From positions 2,790,001 to 2,854,000 of the forward strand of contig NZ_CP026031.1 of the NCBI RefSeq assembly GCF_003726095.1: DNA of 64,000 bases, written 5' to 3'. This document shows positions 1 through 9,374 of the stretch, one piece after another; the stretch's first letter is position 1; every line of letters begins with the position of its first letter. The notes beneath the pieces are model-generated. The model ran no database searches. It was not told where the DNA came from and saw only the letters and a program-made list of their open reading frames with translations. The DNA comes from Niallia circulans. GTDB taxonomy: Bacteria > Bacillota > Bacilli > Bacillales > Cytobacillaceae. The translations under genes and the position numbers were made by a program.

Positions 1-213
1 AATCAGCTGAATTCCACATTCGCTGGCTAATTTTTCTGTAGCCTTTGACGTTGCTACACCTTTTAATTCCACCCCCTTCTTAATCATTTCTCCCATTTTT
101 TTTATCACATAATAGGCAGTAGATCCCGTGCCAAGTCCGACTGTCATCCCATCTTTCACAAATTGAATGACTGCTGCTTCTCCGACTAATACTTTTTCAT
201 CCTGTCTTTCCAT
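1..213 (-). CDS. rpiA: ribose-5-phosphate isomerase A, N-terminal part (cut by window edge)
   Basis: The first 71 codons of a minus-strand gene are visible; the rest lies left of the window. The ATG is at 211-213. The segment VGLGTGSTAYYVI (about residues 26-38) is the conserved phosphate-binding signature of RpiA, followed by GVATSKATEKLA. The enzyme interconverts ribose 5-phosphate and ribulose 5-phosphate in the non-oxidative pentose phosphate pathway. It is structurally unrelated to the two RpiB proteins further right, so the organism has at least three candidate pentose-phosphate isomerases. Only the N-terminus could be judged. Confidence 0.85.
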   Translation of the reverse strand, partial: MERQDEKVLVGEAAVIQFVKDGMTVGLGTGSTAYYVIKKMGEMIKKGVELKGVATSKATEKLASECGIQLI

Positions 214-599
214 TCTGTTCACCTACACACTTTTTTTTATTCATCCAAATAGTTATCCTCCTTCTATAATAGATGATAACGCCTTCTCTTTCATCTATTT
301 TCCTTAGAAATTTTCTCCTAAATATACTTTCACTTTATTTTTCACTTGTTCCATTTTATCTGCATTCCTCCTATAGATCGCTTTTGCTGCAATAATCATA
401 TTTTCCTTCAAAAAAAGAAGCCATTATATTTTTTGAACTGTCCGATTTCCTTTTTTGTGCCCTTTTAAATGATTTCATTTCCTCCTTAGTTATTCCGCAA
501 AAAAAATTCCAATTTACCGAGTCATAGTTCGTTTGTCTTTCATTTGAAACTTTTTCATGCGTTTTTCGTATTTGTTAATAAACAATATAAGGGAGTTAT
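214..599. other. intergenic region with no recognised gene
   Basis: This AT-rich gap lies between the divergently oriented rpiA and the small membrane protein. I see no convincing ORF, RNA or hairpin. Promoters for both neighbours must lie here, but no box pair close to consensus stands out. Confidence 0.5.
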
Positions 600-821
600 A
601 TGATGATTATTATTGTGATTGTAATAGCTATATTCTTGAGTTCCCTAGCTGGAATTATCACGGATCATTTAGAAAAAAGGGCCAAGCTCAACAAAGCAAT
701 GCTAAAAGATCAGTTAGAGCTGGAAAGATTAAAACATGAAAATTTCTTATTAGAAACAGAAAAATTGAAATTAGAAGTGGAAAAAATGGAGAAGGAAAAC
801 AACTTATTAGAAAAGAAGTAA
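600..821 (+). CDS. small membrane-anchored coiled-coil protein, unknown function
   Basis: A 73-residue ORF with a strongly hydrophobic N-terminus (about residues 2-20, rich in I and V) followed by a long charged helix with heptad-like leucines (about residues 24-73, e.g. LELERLKHENFLLE). This predicts one membrane segment and a cytoplasmic coiled coil. AAGGGAG at 589-595 is a ribosome binding site; either ATG at 600 or the adjacent ATG at 603 could be used, the latter with better spacing. It is transcribed opposite to almost everything else in the window. I do not recognise the family; FtsL/DivIC-like or YtxH-like small proteins share the general build but no sequence motif supports either. 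Confidence 0.6.
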   Translation: MMIIIVIVIAIFLSSLAGIITDHLEKRAKLNKAMLKDQLELERLKHENFLLETEKLKLEVEKMEKENNLLEKK

Positions 822-845
822 TGGTGAATTCTATTAAAACGAAAA

Positions 846-882
846 CCGGAATACACTTCCCTTTCGGGTGCGTGGATTCCGG
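846..882 (-). terminator. probable terminator of zupT
   Basis: CCGGAAT (846-852) pairs with ATTCCGG (876-882), with a further possible inner stem. Read on the minus strand the stem is followed by TTTTCGTTTTAATAG. The sequence partly resembles the repeat family described at 4763, 28002 and 30968. Confidence 0.5.
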
Positions 883-927
883 CTGAATCAATCCAGTATT
901 CAAGGACATTGACCATATAATTTTTCA

Positions 928-1737
928 TTATATAAACAATAACAAACTTACTGCCATCACAGCCATCCCTGCTATCAGGCCGTATATGGATAAGTGGCCT
1001 TCGTCGTATTTTTTGGCTGCTGGCAGTAATTCATCTAAAGAAATAAACACCATGATTCCTGCTACTGCTGCAAATATGAGACCGAACATAACATCATTTA
1101 GAAATGGCATCAAGATGAGAAAAGCAACTAATGCGCCAACTGGCTCTGCTAATCCTGATAAAAACGAAAGTTTAAATGCCTTTTTTCGATCACCTGTTGC
1201 AAAGTAAATGGGTACTGCCACAGCAATCCCCTCTGGTATATTATGTATGGCGATGGCAACAGTAATTGCTACCCCCAGTCCTGGATCTTGTAAAGCTGCC
1301 GTAAAGGTTGCAATTCCTTCTGGAAAATTGTGAATAGCAATTGCCAATGCTGTAAAACTTCCCATCTTTAATAAAGAATGATCTGTCCTTTTTAGATTAG
1401 ATTTATTAATTTCCTCTACTTTCTTTAATTCATGTGGGTTTCCTTGCTCTGGAACAAATTTGTCGATCAAGGCAATAAGGAGAATTCCACCAAAAAAACC
1501 CGCCACCGTAAGCCAATTCCCAGTCTGTATCCCCAATGATCCTACTAATGCATCCTTTGCCTTCACAAAAATTTCAATCATCGATACATAAATCATTACT
1601 CCTGCTGAAAAACCAAGCATCCAAGAGAGAAACTTTGTGTTTGTGGTGGATGTAAAAAAAGCAAGGACACTTCCTATCCCAGTAGCAAGGCCTGCTAATA
1701 ATGTTAAACCAAAGGCAATTAATAAATTTTCGGGCAT
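928..1737 (-). CDS. zupT: ZIP-family zinc transporter
   Basis: A 269-residue polytopic membrane protein of the ZIP family, ZupT subtype, which imports zinc and other divalent metals. Two HN-[FI]-PEG motifs at residues 136-141 and 165-170 form the paired metal-binding centre of transmembrane helices 4 and 5; their neighbouring GIAT and GIAV residues are also typical. About eight hydrophobic segments are visible, and length matches the family (250-270). The start at 1737 has GGGGGATTTAA upstream. It is monocistronic, with a hairpin at 846-882. Whether zinc represses it cannot be told; no clear Zur box was seen. Confidence 0.9.
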   Translation of the reverse strand: MPENLLIAFGLTLLAGLATGIGSVLAFFTSTTNTKFLSWMLGFSAGVMIYVSMIEIFVKAKDALVGSLGIQTGNWLTVAGFFGGILLIALIDKFVPEQGNPHELKKVEEINKSNLKRTDHSLLKMGSFTALAIAIHNFPEGIATFTAALQDPGLGVAITVAIAIHNIPEGIAVAVPIYFATGDRKKAFKLSFLSGLAEPVGALVAFLILMPFLNDVMFGLIFAAVAGIMVFISLDELLPAAKKYDEGHLSIYGLIAGMAVMAVSLLLFI

Positions 1738-2030
1738 TTAAATCCCCCTTTATCTACTATAATATTTCTGTGTTTTTCATTTATATAAAATTTATTTCTT
1801 CATTAAAAAATGTTTCTCTCAGGAAAAATTTTATCTAAATTCCAAATATTCGTCAATCTATACATTATGTATTATGGGTGAATTATCCATATCTCTATGC
1901 TAATCTTTTGCTTTTTTTATCCTTCTTCCCTAACCATTAACATCACTTAATACATTATACGCAAAAAGATCACTTTCTTTCCTTCCTTCTTTGTTTTTTC
2001 GAAATCAGCTCCATCTTCTAGGTAATAGTC

Positions 2031-2240
2031 TTATTTTTTATTATTTATCCCTTTAAACACTCTTTTAACTCCCTCAGTAATAATCGTACTTCCTATTAAA
2101 TCAATAAGGAGATTGCCATTAATCATTTTAATTAAATAATAGGACAAAGTGCCGATTCCCATATCCATCATTAAAAATCTTTTCATTTGTGAAAATTCTA
2201 AAACCACAATCATTACTTCTTTTCCTCTATTGTCTTTCAT
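2031..2240 (-). CDS. small hypothetical protein
   Basis: A 69-residue protein beginning MKDNRGKEVMIVVLEF. An upstream in-frame ATG at 2279 exists, but GGGGAG about nine bases before the ATG at 2238-2240 favours the shorter form. The middle is moderately hydrophobic and the end basic (RVFKGINNKK). No motif or family was recognised. It stands alone between zupT and the flavoprotein gene; it may be a genuine small gene because of its good ribosome binding site, but function is unknown. Confidence 0.45.
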   Translation of the reverse strand: MKDNRGKEVMIVVLEFSQMKRFLMMDMGIGTLSYYLIKMINGNLLIDLIGSTIITEGVKRVFKGINNKK

Positions 2241-2336
2241 TTTCCACAGCTCCCCTTTGCATTTAACGTATGAAAGCAAGAGATTGTCCGATGTCCCTAA
2301 TTAATTTATTTAAGACAATAATCTTAATAGCAAAAT

Positions 2337-2370
2337 AAAAGGTCCAAATCAAAAGTGATTTGAACCTTTT
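2337..2370 (-). terminator. terminator of the flavoprotein gene
   Basis: AAAAGGTCCAAATC and a near-complementary GATTTGAACCTTTT form a 14-bp stem with a four-base loop. On the minus strand a TTTTATTTTG tract follows. Confidence 0.8.
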
Positions 2371-2427
2371 ATCTATCAGCCTAATTGGCTAATGAAACTG
2401 AAATATAAGCTTTCACAGTACTATCGA

Positions 2428-3945
2428 TTATTTTGCTTTTACATAATCTGCAGATTTCACACCAGCCTGACGACCAAAAATAATTATTTCTGCGACAGAA
2501 TTACCGCCAATTCGATTTTCTCCGTGAAGTCCACCGGTAACTTCCCCTGCTGCAAATAAGCCTGGGATTGGCGCTCCTTCTTTATTAAGGACTTCTGTGT
2601 TTGTATTAATTTTTACTCCTCCCATTGTATAATGGATACCTGGGGCAATTTTAATAGCATAGAAAGGAGCTTTGGATAAATCATTGTCTATTCCTGTTGT
2701 TCTTCCGAAAGCTTGATCATCCTTATTTTTAACAGCACTATTCCATGTTTCTAGCGTGGCAGTTAACTCGTCAGCAGAAACATTCATCTTTTCCGCTAGA
2801 GCCTCGACTGTTTCTCCTTCTAATACAAATCCCATTTTTTTATACTGCTCAATAGCTTTTACACGAGATTTCACCCCAGCATCAAACACTAAAAATGCCG
2901 CTTTTTCTGGAAGCTCATTGATTGCCGCAGTAACTTTATCACGCGTGTCTAATTCGTTTGTAAATCTTTTTCCTTCTGCAGAGACCATTATTGCACCTTC
3001 TCCACGAACTGCTTCTCCTATTAAATATGATTCATCTTGTTGTACAGTTGGATGGACTTGAATTTGATCTAAATCAACGGTTGTCCCACCTAGTTTTTCA
3101 ATCATTTTAATTCCGTCACCAGTACTACCAGCTTGGTTTGTTGTCACATAGTCTCCTAAATCACTTCTTACTTCTTTAATCATTTCCATATTGGCGCCGA
3201 ATCCACCAGTAGTGACAACAACTGCTTTTGCAGCAATTTCTTTTTCATCGGTTTGATTGAATAATACATGGACGCCATTTACATTCCCGTCTTTTACTGT
3301 TATTTCTTTCACATCTGCATTAACAAATAATGGTATATCCTTTTCTTGCACATTTTTCAATAATCCATCTACAATGTACTGCCCAACTGCTGAGCCATCT
3401 TCAGGACGATGAGTACGTTTTTCGCTCATTCCACCTGTGATCGTTAAATTATTTAACCGGATACCAATGGAATCTAGCCAATCAATAGCACTTGCAGAAT
3501 GATCAACAAAGAAACGTAACATTTCTTTATTATTTGTTCCATGACCACCCTTTAATGTCTCTTCATAAAAATTATCATTACTATCCTTAATGCCTTGTTC
3601 TTTCTGAAATTTAGTTTCTGAAGCATTCATTCCAGAAGAAGCCTTTGTTGTATTACCTCCTGCAACCGGCATTTTTTCAAGGATAACTGGATTTAATCCC
3701 TTGGCCTTTGCTTCTAACGCAGCTGTCATTCCAGCTCCGCCAGCGCCAACAATAATAATATCATAGCTGTCTTTAAGTTCTTCATATGGCGTATAACTAG
3801 TTTTGGACGCTCCTGATACTGTTTCTGCCCCCTTATCTTTTTTTTCTTGCTTTTGCGTGTTACTTGCTTTGTCGTTTCCACAACCAGCAAGGACAAGCAC
3901 TAGGGAAAAAACTAAGATAAGCATAGATGTTATTCTTTTTTTCAT
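2428..3945 (-). CDS. secreted lipoprotein flavoprotein, fumarate reductase / flavocytochrome c family
   Basis: The protein is 505 residues when started at the ATG at 3943-3945, which has GGAGGT six bases upstream; an ORF extension to 3966 is less likely. Signal peptide with lipobox LAGC (lipid-modified Cys22), a short linker, then an FAD-binding GAGGAG at 67-72. Residues matching those that bind and protonate fumarate in flavocytochrome c are present: His298 (QVHPT), Arg335 (DTRD), His438 (GIHYT) and Arg478 (HGENR). A covalent-FMN domain is absent, so electrons must arrive from another carrier. It probably reduces fumarate or a related enoate outside the membrane. Other members reduce urocanate or methacrylate, so the substrate is unproven. 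Confidence 0.85.
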   Translation of the reverse strand: MKKRITSMLILVFSLVLVLAGCGNDKASNTQKQEKKDKGAETVSGASKTSYTPYEELKDSYDIIIVGAGGAGMTAALEAKAKGLNPVILEKMPVAGGNTTKASSGMNASETKFQKEQGIKDSNDNFYEETLKGGHGTNNKEMLRFFVDHSASAIDWLDSIGIRLNNLTITGGMSEKRTHRPEDGSAVGQYIVDGLLKNVQEKDIPLFVNADVKEITVKDGNVNGVHVLFNQTDEKEIAAKAVVVTTGGFGANMEMIKEVRSDLGDYVTTNQAGSTGDGIKMIEKLGGTTVDLDQIQVHPTVQQDESYLIGEAVRGEGAIMVSAEGKRFTNELDTRDKVTAAINELPEKAAFLVFDAGVKSRVKAIEQYKKMGFVLEGETVEALAEKMNVSADELTATLETWNSAVKNKDDQAFGRTTGIDNDLSKAPFYAIKIAPGIHYTMGGVKINTNTEVLNKEGAPIPGLFAAGEVTGGLHGENRIGGNSVAEIIIFGRQAGVKSADYVKAK

Positions 3946-4087
3946 CTTTTTACCTCCATACAGCACCTATTCTATTCATTGCTCAGGTGCCTTCATCTAC
4001 CAAAGTATAGCACCAAAAACATAGTTTGTGCATAAGTTCACAAAAAAGTTAGAATTTCATTTACCTGTCACAATGGAAAATCTAAAA

Positions 4088-4126
4088 AGGCTGCCAATAC
4101 TCTTATAAGGAGTATATCGACAGCCT
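4088..4126 (-). terminator. terminator of the MaoC-like gene
   Basis: AGGCTG...CAGCCT with an inner ATACTC...GAGTAT stem; CTTTTTAGATTTT follows on the minus strand. Confidence 0.75.
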
Positions 4127-4139
4127 ATTTCCCTCTTTT

Positions 4140-4565
4140 TTATCGTTTTATTAATACAGATAATTCTCCTGTAAATACTTCCTCTTCTTTATCATTAAAC
4201 GTCTTAAGCAATACAGTAAGAATACCGGTAGCACTTTTATTGGCTTTTTTTTCAAGAACTTTTACAATCGTATACAACTTATCACCTGGATATACAGGTT
4301 TAATAAATTGTACGTTATTCATCCCTGTTCCGGCAATAACATCCTCACCATATTTCTCCTCTTCGACCCATAGTTTAAAGGAAATAGCTAAAGTATGAAT
4401 CCCTGAAGCAATTATGCCATTGAATCTTCCTTCTTTCGCTTTCGTTTCATTTACATGCAAATACTGCGGATCAAATTCTTCTGCAAACTTTATAATCTCT
4501 TCTTTCGTTAATGAAAGCGTCTTCGTTTGAAAAGTTTGTCCGATTGTAAATTCATCTAATTTCAT
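4140..4565 (-). CDS. MaoC-type (hot-dog fold) enoyl-CoA hydratase-like protein
   Basis: A 141-residue single hot-dog domain of the MaoC dehydratase family. The hydratase-2 region reads FDPQYLHVNE at 31-40, so the usual catalytic Asp and His would be Asp32 and His37; the GIIASGIHT segment just after it is also characteristic. Such proteins hydrate (R)-specific enoyl-CoA thioesters. The physiological substrate is unknown. It is monocistronic with its own terminator; the upstream neighbour is the cyd operon, with no obvious functional link. Confidence 0.8.
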   Translation of the reverse strand: MKLDEFTIGQTFQTKTLSLTKEEIIKFAEEFDPQYLHVNETKAKEGRFNGIIASGIHTLAISFKLWVEEEKYGEDVIAGTGMNNVQFIKPVYPGDKLYTIVKVLEKKANKSATGILTVLLKTFNDKEEEVFTGELSVLIKR

Positions 4566-4896
4566 CGTTACTTCCCTCTTCTTCTTGTAAATAATGTTTT
4601 TTCTCTAAAACAATGTAACTGGGTTCACAATTAATGATTACACTAATCTTTCATTTCCGCAAATCAAATTTATGAGGCTTAAGAGCGGGGCTTACCCTCT
4701 GATATAAAGTATTGTTACGTTATTGATACAAATACTATGTAGCGCATGAAAAAGTAATGGGAGTGGAGATCACCTGCAGACTGAATACACTTCACTTTCT
4801 AGGGCAAGCGGTGAGTTAATGCAATGGATTCGGTCCGCCAGTTTCTCTATTCCCATCTTTTGCAAAGTTCAAAACAAATAACTTTTCATTTTTTCC
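4566..4896. repeat. intergenic region holding a degenerate repeat copy
   Basis: No gene is visible. The 31 bases at 4763-4793, read on the minus strand, match 28002-28032 and 30968-30998 with only a few differences (see the MITE-like elements). The rest of this copy has decayed. No cyd terminator was evident. Confidence 0.55.
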
Positions 4897-6615
4897 TTAA
4901 AGCAAGCTTTCTTCTAGTACCTTCATTTGATAAAAATAACCTTGCTTATCCATTAAATCCTTGTAAGAACCGCACTCGATAATTTCGCCATGATCCATTA
5001 CAATAATTTGATCCATGGACTCTAAGCCATTTAAACGATGACTGACAATAATAAATGTATCCTGATCAGCATCTTTAAAAATTTCTTTGTAAATAGTTTG
5101 TTCTGTCTGTGCATCAAGTGATGAGGTTGGCTCATCTAATAACCATAGATGTCCTTTTTTCAAAAATGCTCTGGCAATAGCTAAGCGTTGTTTTTCTCCG
5201 CCTGAAAGATTTTCTCCTTTTTCTAATACGCGATGATCTAGGGAAAAATGTTCTAGCTGCACCTTTGCTAATACTGCTTCCATTTGTGTGTCACTAAGTT
5301 CTGATGCAGCTAATTGAAGATTTTCACGAATCGTACCATAAAAGTAATAATTCTCCTGCAAGACAACTTTTGTTTGTTCCCATATAGCCTCACCAGATAC
5401 AGATGTTATATCTGCTTCTCCCCAATAAATATTTCCGGCATCTACTTCTTGCAGCTTTAAGATCAGCTGAAGGACAGTCGATTTTCCAGAACCACTGGCA
5501 CCAACAATTGCCGTCTTTGACCTAGCTGGTATCGTAAAGGATATGTTAGGAATCGTGCTGCGCCAATCCCCCATGTAAGTGAATTGCACATCTTTAAACT
5601 CTAATGATGGCGGAAGGCTAGATAACTTATTAATAGCAGAATCACTATGATTCTTTTTATAACTAGGATCTTCTACCACTTCATATAAGCGACTTGATGC
5701 ATCTCTACTTTCTTGCATATAAATTGGAAATACAGCCATTGGAGCTGCAGACTCAAAGACAGTTAAAGAAATCATAACAAGCATTGCTAAAAATATCCCC
5801 TCAAGCATGCCATTCGCAACTAAATAGGCTCCAACTCCTATGACAGTCCAACTTGTAACCAACGTGATAAAACCATTAAATGATTGACTCGATACTTTAT
5901 TTAAATTTTCTCGTTTTTGTTCATTGATATACGATTCAGAACGATTTAATAGCTGTTGTTGTTTATATGGTAATTGATGAAACAGCTTTAATTCGCGAAA
6001 CCCATACATCACCTCTGTAATATGGGTGGATAAATCACCTCGCGCATGCCTAACTTTCCCTTTAATATTAACCTGCTTTAAGGAAAATAGTGCCGGAATG
6101 ATAATTGTCGTCAAGAAAAAACCAAGTAAGAGAATCAGCGCAATGGTGATGGAATAAAAACTAGTAAATAAGATCGTGCTGACAAAAACAAGTAAGAGCA
6201 CAAGCGGTGGGTAAAACACCCTTAAAAAGAAATTTTGCAAGCTTTCTACATCTCCAACTACACGCGCAAGTAAATCTCCGCTTCTATATTTATGAAATAT
6301 TTGCGGAATAAGCGGCGTCAATTTTTCAAAGAAAGCCACTCGCAAATTACTTAAAATCGTAAAAGTTGCTCGATGTGATGAAAGACGTTCTCCATATTTT
6401 GCTCCTGCTTTAACAAGACCAAGTAACTTAACAGTTGAAGTTAATATAATTAAAGTATAGAAGGGAGGAATTAATGCCGACTTAGATATAAGATAACCAC
6501 TTGCAGCAAATAAGCCGACACTGCTAATTCCAGCAATAAAACCACATACTACCGCTATAATAATGTCTTTTTTCTCTATTAACATTAATCTCATTATTTT
6601 CTGCAGCGCACTCAT
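4897..6615 (-). CDS. cydC: heterodimeric ABC exporter subunit CydC, cytochrome bd assembly
   Basis: A 572-residue fused membrane/ATPase ABC half-transporter. Six N-terminal membrane helices are followed by a nucleotide-binding domain with Walker A GASGSGKST, signature LSGGEKQR and Walker B LWLLDEPTS. With CydD it exports thiol compounds (cysteine, glutathione in E. coli) or handles heme, and is needed for cytochrome bd assembly. The start overlaps the stop of the upstream subunit by one base (TAATG), implying translational coupling. B. subtilis names the two subunits in the opposite sense (its second gene is cydD), so the symbol depends on convention. Confidence 0.9.
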   Translation of the reverse strand: MSALQKIMRLMLIEKKDIIIAVVCGFIAGISSVGLFAASGYLISKSALIPPFYTLIILTSTVKLLGLVKAGAKYGERLSSHRATFTILSNLRVAFFEKLTPLIPQIFHKYRSGDLLARVVGDVESLQNFFLRVFYPPLVLLLVFVSTILFTSFYSITIALILLLGFFLTTIIIPALFSLKQVNIKGKVRHARGDLSTHITEVMYGFRELKLFHQLPYKQQQLLNRSESYINEQKRENLNKVSSQSFNGFITLVTSWTVIGVGAYLVANGMLEGIFLAMLVMISLTVFESAAPMAVFPIYMQESRDASSRLYEVVEDPSYKKNHSDSAINKLSSLPPSLEFKDVQFTYMGDWRSTIPNISFTIPARSKTAIVGASGSGKSTVLQLILKLQEVDAGNIYWGEADITSVSGEAIWEQTKVVLQENYYFYGTIRENLQLAASELSDTQMEAVLAKVQLEHFSLDHRVLEKGENLSGGEKQRLAIARAFLKKGHLWLLDEPTSSLDAQTEQTIYKEIFKDADQDTFIIVSHRLNGLESMDQIIVMDHGEIIECGSYKDLMDKQGYFYQMKVLEESLL

Positions 6616-8345
6616 TACTGTGCCCTCCCTTTTTGAATCATTACTATCTCCTTATATGCAGGTGAAATTTCTAATAATGATTCATGTGTCCCAACAGCTT
6701 GGAGTCTCCCATTTTCTAAAAAAAGAATTTGGTCAGCATTTTTTATCGTATGCAAACGATGAGCAACGGTAATCACCGTAGCTGTCTCCTTTAATTTTTG
6801 AATTGACTGCTGTAAGATTTTTTCAGTAGCTAAGTCAAGTCCACGCGTTGGTTCATCCAACAATACAATATGAGGCTTTTTCAGAAAAGCACGTGCTATC
6901 GAAACTCTTTGTTTTTCACCGCTAGAAAGCCCTCTGCCAGCTTCACCAATTCGAGTATCAAAGCCATGTTCTAATGAATTAACTAGTGGTGCAATTCCCG
7001 CTAATTGTGCTGCCGTTTCAATTGCCTGCATCCCAACTTCCTCTGTCGTTCCCATCGCAATATTCTCGCCAATCGTTCCTGAAAAAATATAAGGAGTTTG
7101 CGATATATAAGAAATCCTTTCTAACCAAGCAGCTTCTGTATATTTAGTGAGTGCTTCATGATTAATATAAATCGTCCCTTTTTCAGGAGTAATCATACCT
7201 GCTAATAAGTGAAGCAAGGTTGTCTTGCCAGCACCACTTGCGCCTACAATGGCAATTTGCTGCTTAGGTAAAAAAGTTGCTGTTATCGACTGTAGTCGGA
7301 AGTTAGTATTCGTATAAGCAAAATCAACTTGATGAAGCTGAATGGTTGGCGGTACTTTCCACTTAGGAAAGGTTTGCTTTCCCCATAAAGTGGGTTCATC
7401 TTCCTCTTCAAACACTTCTAATACCTTTTTTGCCGCTCCCATGCTGCTTCTGCCATTATGAAACGTTACACCCAGTTCTTTTAAGGAAGTATAAAATTCT
7501 GGAACCAATATTAATATCAAAAAAGCCGTAAAAAAGGAAATACTTTCATAAATAATTAATTGAATAGCAAGTTCTAAAGCCACAATTCCAATACTTAGCA
7601 TAGATATTAGTTCAAGTGCAAAGGATTGTGTAAAAGCAATCTTCAATATTTCTAGTGTTGTATCGCGAAAGCTCAAACTACTTTTTTCTAATTCGCCTTT
7701 TTGCCGATTTGTTTGAGCAAATAGTTTTAACGTCACTAGCCCTTGTAAAGTTTCTAAAAATTTACCAGAAAAAGAAGCTAGTTTTTCCAGCTTCTCCTCC
7801 GATTTTTTTTGGGTTTTGATTCCAATTACGATCATATAAATCGGAATAAACGGGGCAGAAACAATTAAAATAATCCCTGAATTCACATGCTGAGTAAGAA
7901 TAACAAGCAGCATTAAAATTGGCACAAAGGTACTCTGCATAACCTGGGGGATAAACTGGCTATAAAAACTATCCATCTCATCCACACCGTCAAGAAGCAT
8001 GCTTACCTTTTCGCCTGTCTGTCCTTTTTCATTCAGCTGGACAGAATTAGCAACATATTTTTTTAATAAATTCTTTCGTGTTTCCCCTTTTACCTTGCTC
8101 GCAATCGAAACACCAATTCGTTTACTTATATAATCGGTACTTGACCTTACAAATAGGATAATAAGCAGCAGCAGCAACCACGGTATAATCGCTGAAAACG
8201 ACTGTTCTTTTAGGAAAACACCGTCTACAATGGACGTCATCACATATGCCTGGGCAACAATCGCAAATCCTAGTATTAAGGTTAGTCCAAATAAACAATA
8301 AATCTTTTTCTTATGCATCCAAACTGTTTTCTTTATATTTTGCAT
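6615..8345 (-). CDS. cydD: heterodimeric ABC exporter subunit CydD, cytochrome bd assembly
   Basis: A 576-residue ABC half-transporter: membrane domain to about residue 310, then an ATPase domain with Walker A GASGAGKTT, signature LSSGEKQR and Walker B VLLDEPTRGLD. It pairs with the product of the next gene. It begins 15 bases after cydB, consistent with one operon. The B. subtilis equivalent at this position is called cydC. The fourth gene in a bd-oxidase operon makes the assembly role more likely than a drug exporter. Confidence 0.9.
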   Translation of the reverse strand: MQNIKKTVWMHKKKIYCLFGLTLILGFAIVAQAYVMTSIVDGVFLKEQSFSAIIPWLLLLLIILFVRSSTDYISKRIGVSIASKVKGETRKNLLKKYVANSVQLNEKGQTGEKVSMLLDGVDEMDSFYSQFIPQVMQSTFVPILMLLVILTQHVNSGIILIVSAPFIPIYMIVIGIKTQKKSEEKLEKLASFSGKFLETLQGLVTLKLFAQTNRQKGELEKSSLSFRDTTLEILKIAFTQSFALELISMLSIGIVALELAIQLIIYESISFFTAFLILILVPEFYTSLKELGVTFHNGRSSMGAAKKVLEVFEEEDEPTLWGKQTFPKWKVPPTIQLHQVDFAYTNTNFRLQSITATFLPKQQIAIVGASGAGKTTLLHLLAGMITPEKGTIYINHEALTKYTEAAWLERISYISQTPYIFSGTIGENIAMGTTEEVGMQAIETAAQLAGIAPLVNSLEHGFDTRIGEAGRGLSSGEKQRVSIARAFLKKPHIVLLDEPTRGLDLATEKILQQSIQKLKETATVITVAHRLHTIKNADQILFLENGRLQAVGTHESLLEISPAYKEIVMIQKGRAQ

Positions 8346-8360
8346 AATGATTCCGCCTTC

Positions 8361-9374
8361 TTATTTTTTTCCTTTGGCATAATCTGCATCGAATAAAAAC
8401 AGGCGCATCAATAATATTAGGGACGGAATTAACAGTAAAAGTCCTCCAATGAAGGCAATGATAAGCGCCATTGCCATGGATGGATTTGTGGCACTATCCT
8501 CAATATTGATGTATGGATAGAGCAAATAAGGATATTTAGCCATTCCGTATCCGAAAAAGGCAAAGAGAAACTGCAGCATAATGGCAATAAAAGCAATCCC
8601 ATAATTCCTGCCTATATATAATAGACCGATCCCAATAATAAAAAAGCCCATTGATAAGCCAAATACCCACCATAAATCCAGCATATTTTCGTAGTTAACT
8701 TGGTTTCTCTGACTTAAAGCAATCATTGTTGTCAACGCCATAATAATGGTTGGCGTTGCCCAAAATAATGCCCATTTACGTACTAACTGAAGTGCAGCTA
8801 GATCTTTTGCCCTTGAGGCATAATAAGTAATAAAGCTTGCACTAATAAATAGAACAGATACAATCGCTAGCGCAACAATACTCCAAGCTAGCGGACTAGT
8901 AAATAATTCGAAATACTTTAACGAAACTTGGCCATTATGTTCAGAAATATATCCTCCTTCTGATATCGTTAAAGCGACTGATAATGATGCTGGGATAAAT
9001 AGTCCTGTCGCTCCATATAGAAACATATAAACATTACTTTGTTTAGAACCGTAATTTTCAAAAGCATAAAAGGAACCGCGAATAGCTAGCAAAACGATTG
9101 CAAAACTTGCAGGTACCAGCAATGCGGAGCCATAATAATAGGCTGAAGAAGGAAAGAAACCAACAATACCTACAAAAAAGAAAACTAAAAACACATTCGT
9201 TACTTCCCATACTGGTGATAGGTAACGTGAAATGATTTGATTAATGATATGGTCTTGCTTTGTAATCTTTGCATAATAAGCAAAAAATCCTGCGCCAAAG
9301 TCAATCGATGCTACAATTAGATAGCCATACAGAAATAACCATAGTACCGTAATCCCGATTACCTCATAACTCAT
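8361..9374 (-). CDS. cydB: cytochrome bd-type quinol oxidase subunit II
   Basis: A 337-residue integral membrane protein with about eight or nine hydrophobic helices, beginning MSYEVIGITVLWLFLYGYL and carrying the DFGAGFFAYYAK segment typical of CydB/YthB. It partners subunit I, which holds the hemes, in the terminal quinol oxidase that reduces O2 to water with high affinity. The start overlaps the end of cydA by four bases (ATGA). Confidence 0.92.
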   Translation of the reverse strand: MSYEVIGITVLWLFLYGYLIVASIDFGAGFFAYYAKITKQDHIINQIISRYLSPVWEVTNVFLVFFFVGIVGFFPSSAYYYGSALLVPASFAIVLLAIRGSFYAFENYGSKQSNVYMFLYGATGLFIPASLSVALTISEGGYISEHNGQVSLKYFELFTSPLAWSIVALAIVSVLFISASFITYYASRAKDLAALQLVRKWALFWATPTIIMALTTMIALSQRNQVNYENMLDLWWVFGLSMGFFIIGIGLLYIGRNYGIAFIAIMLQFLFAFFGYGMAKYPYLLYPYINIEDSATNPSMAMALIIAFIGGLLLLIPSLILLMRLFLFDADYAKGKK

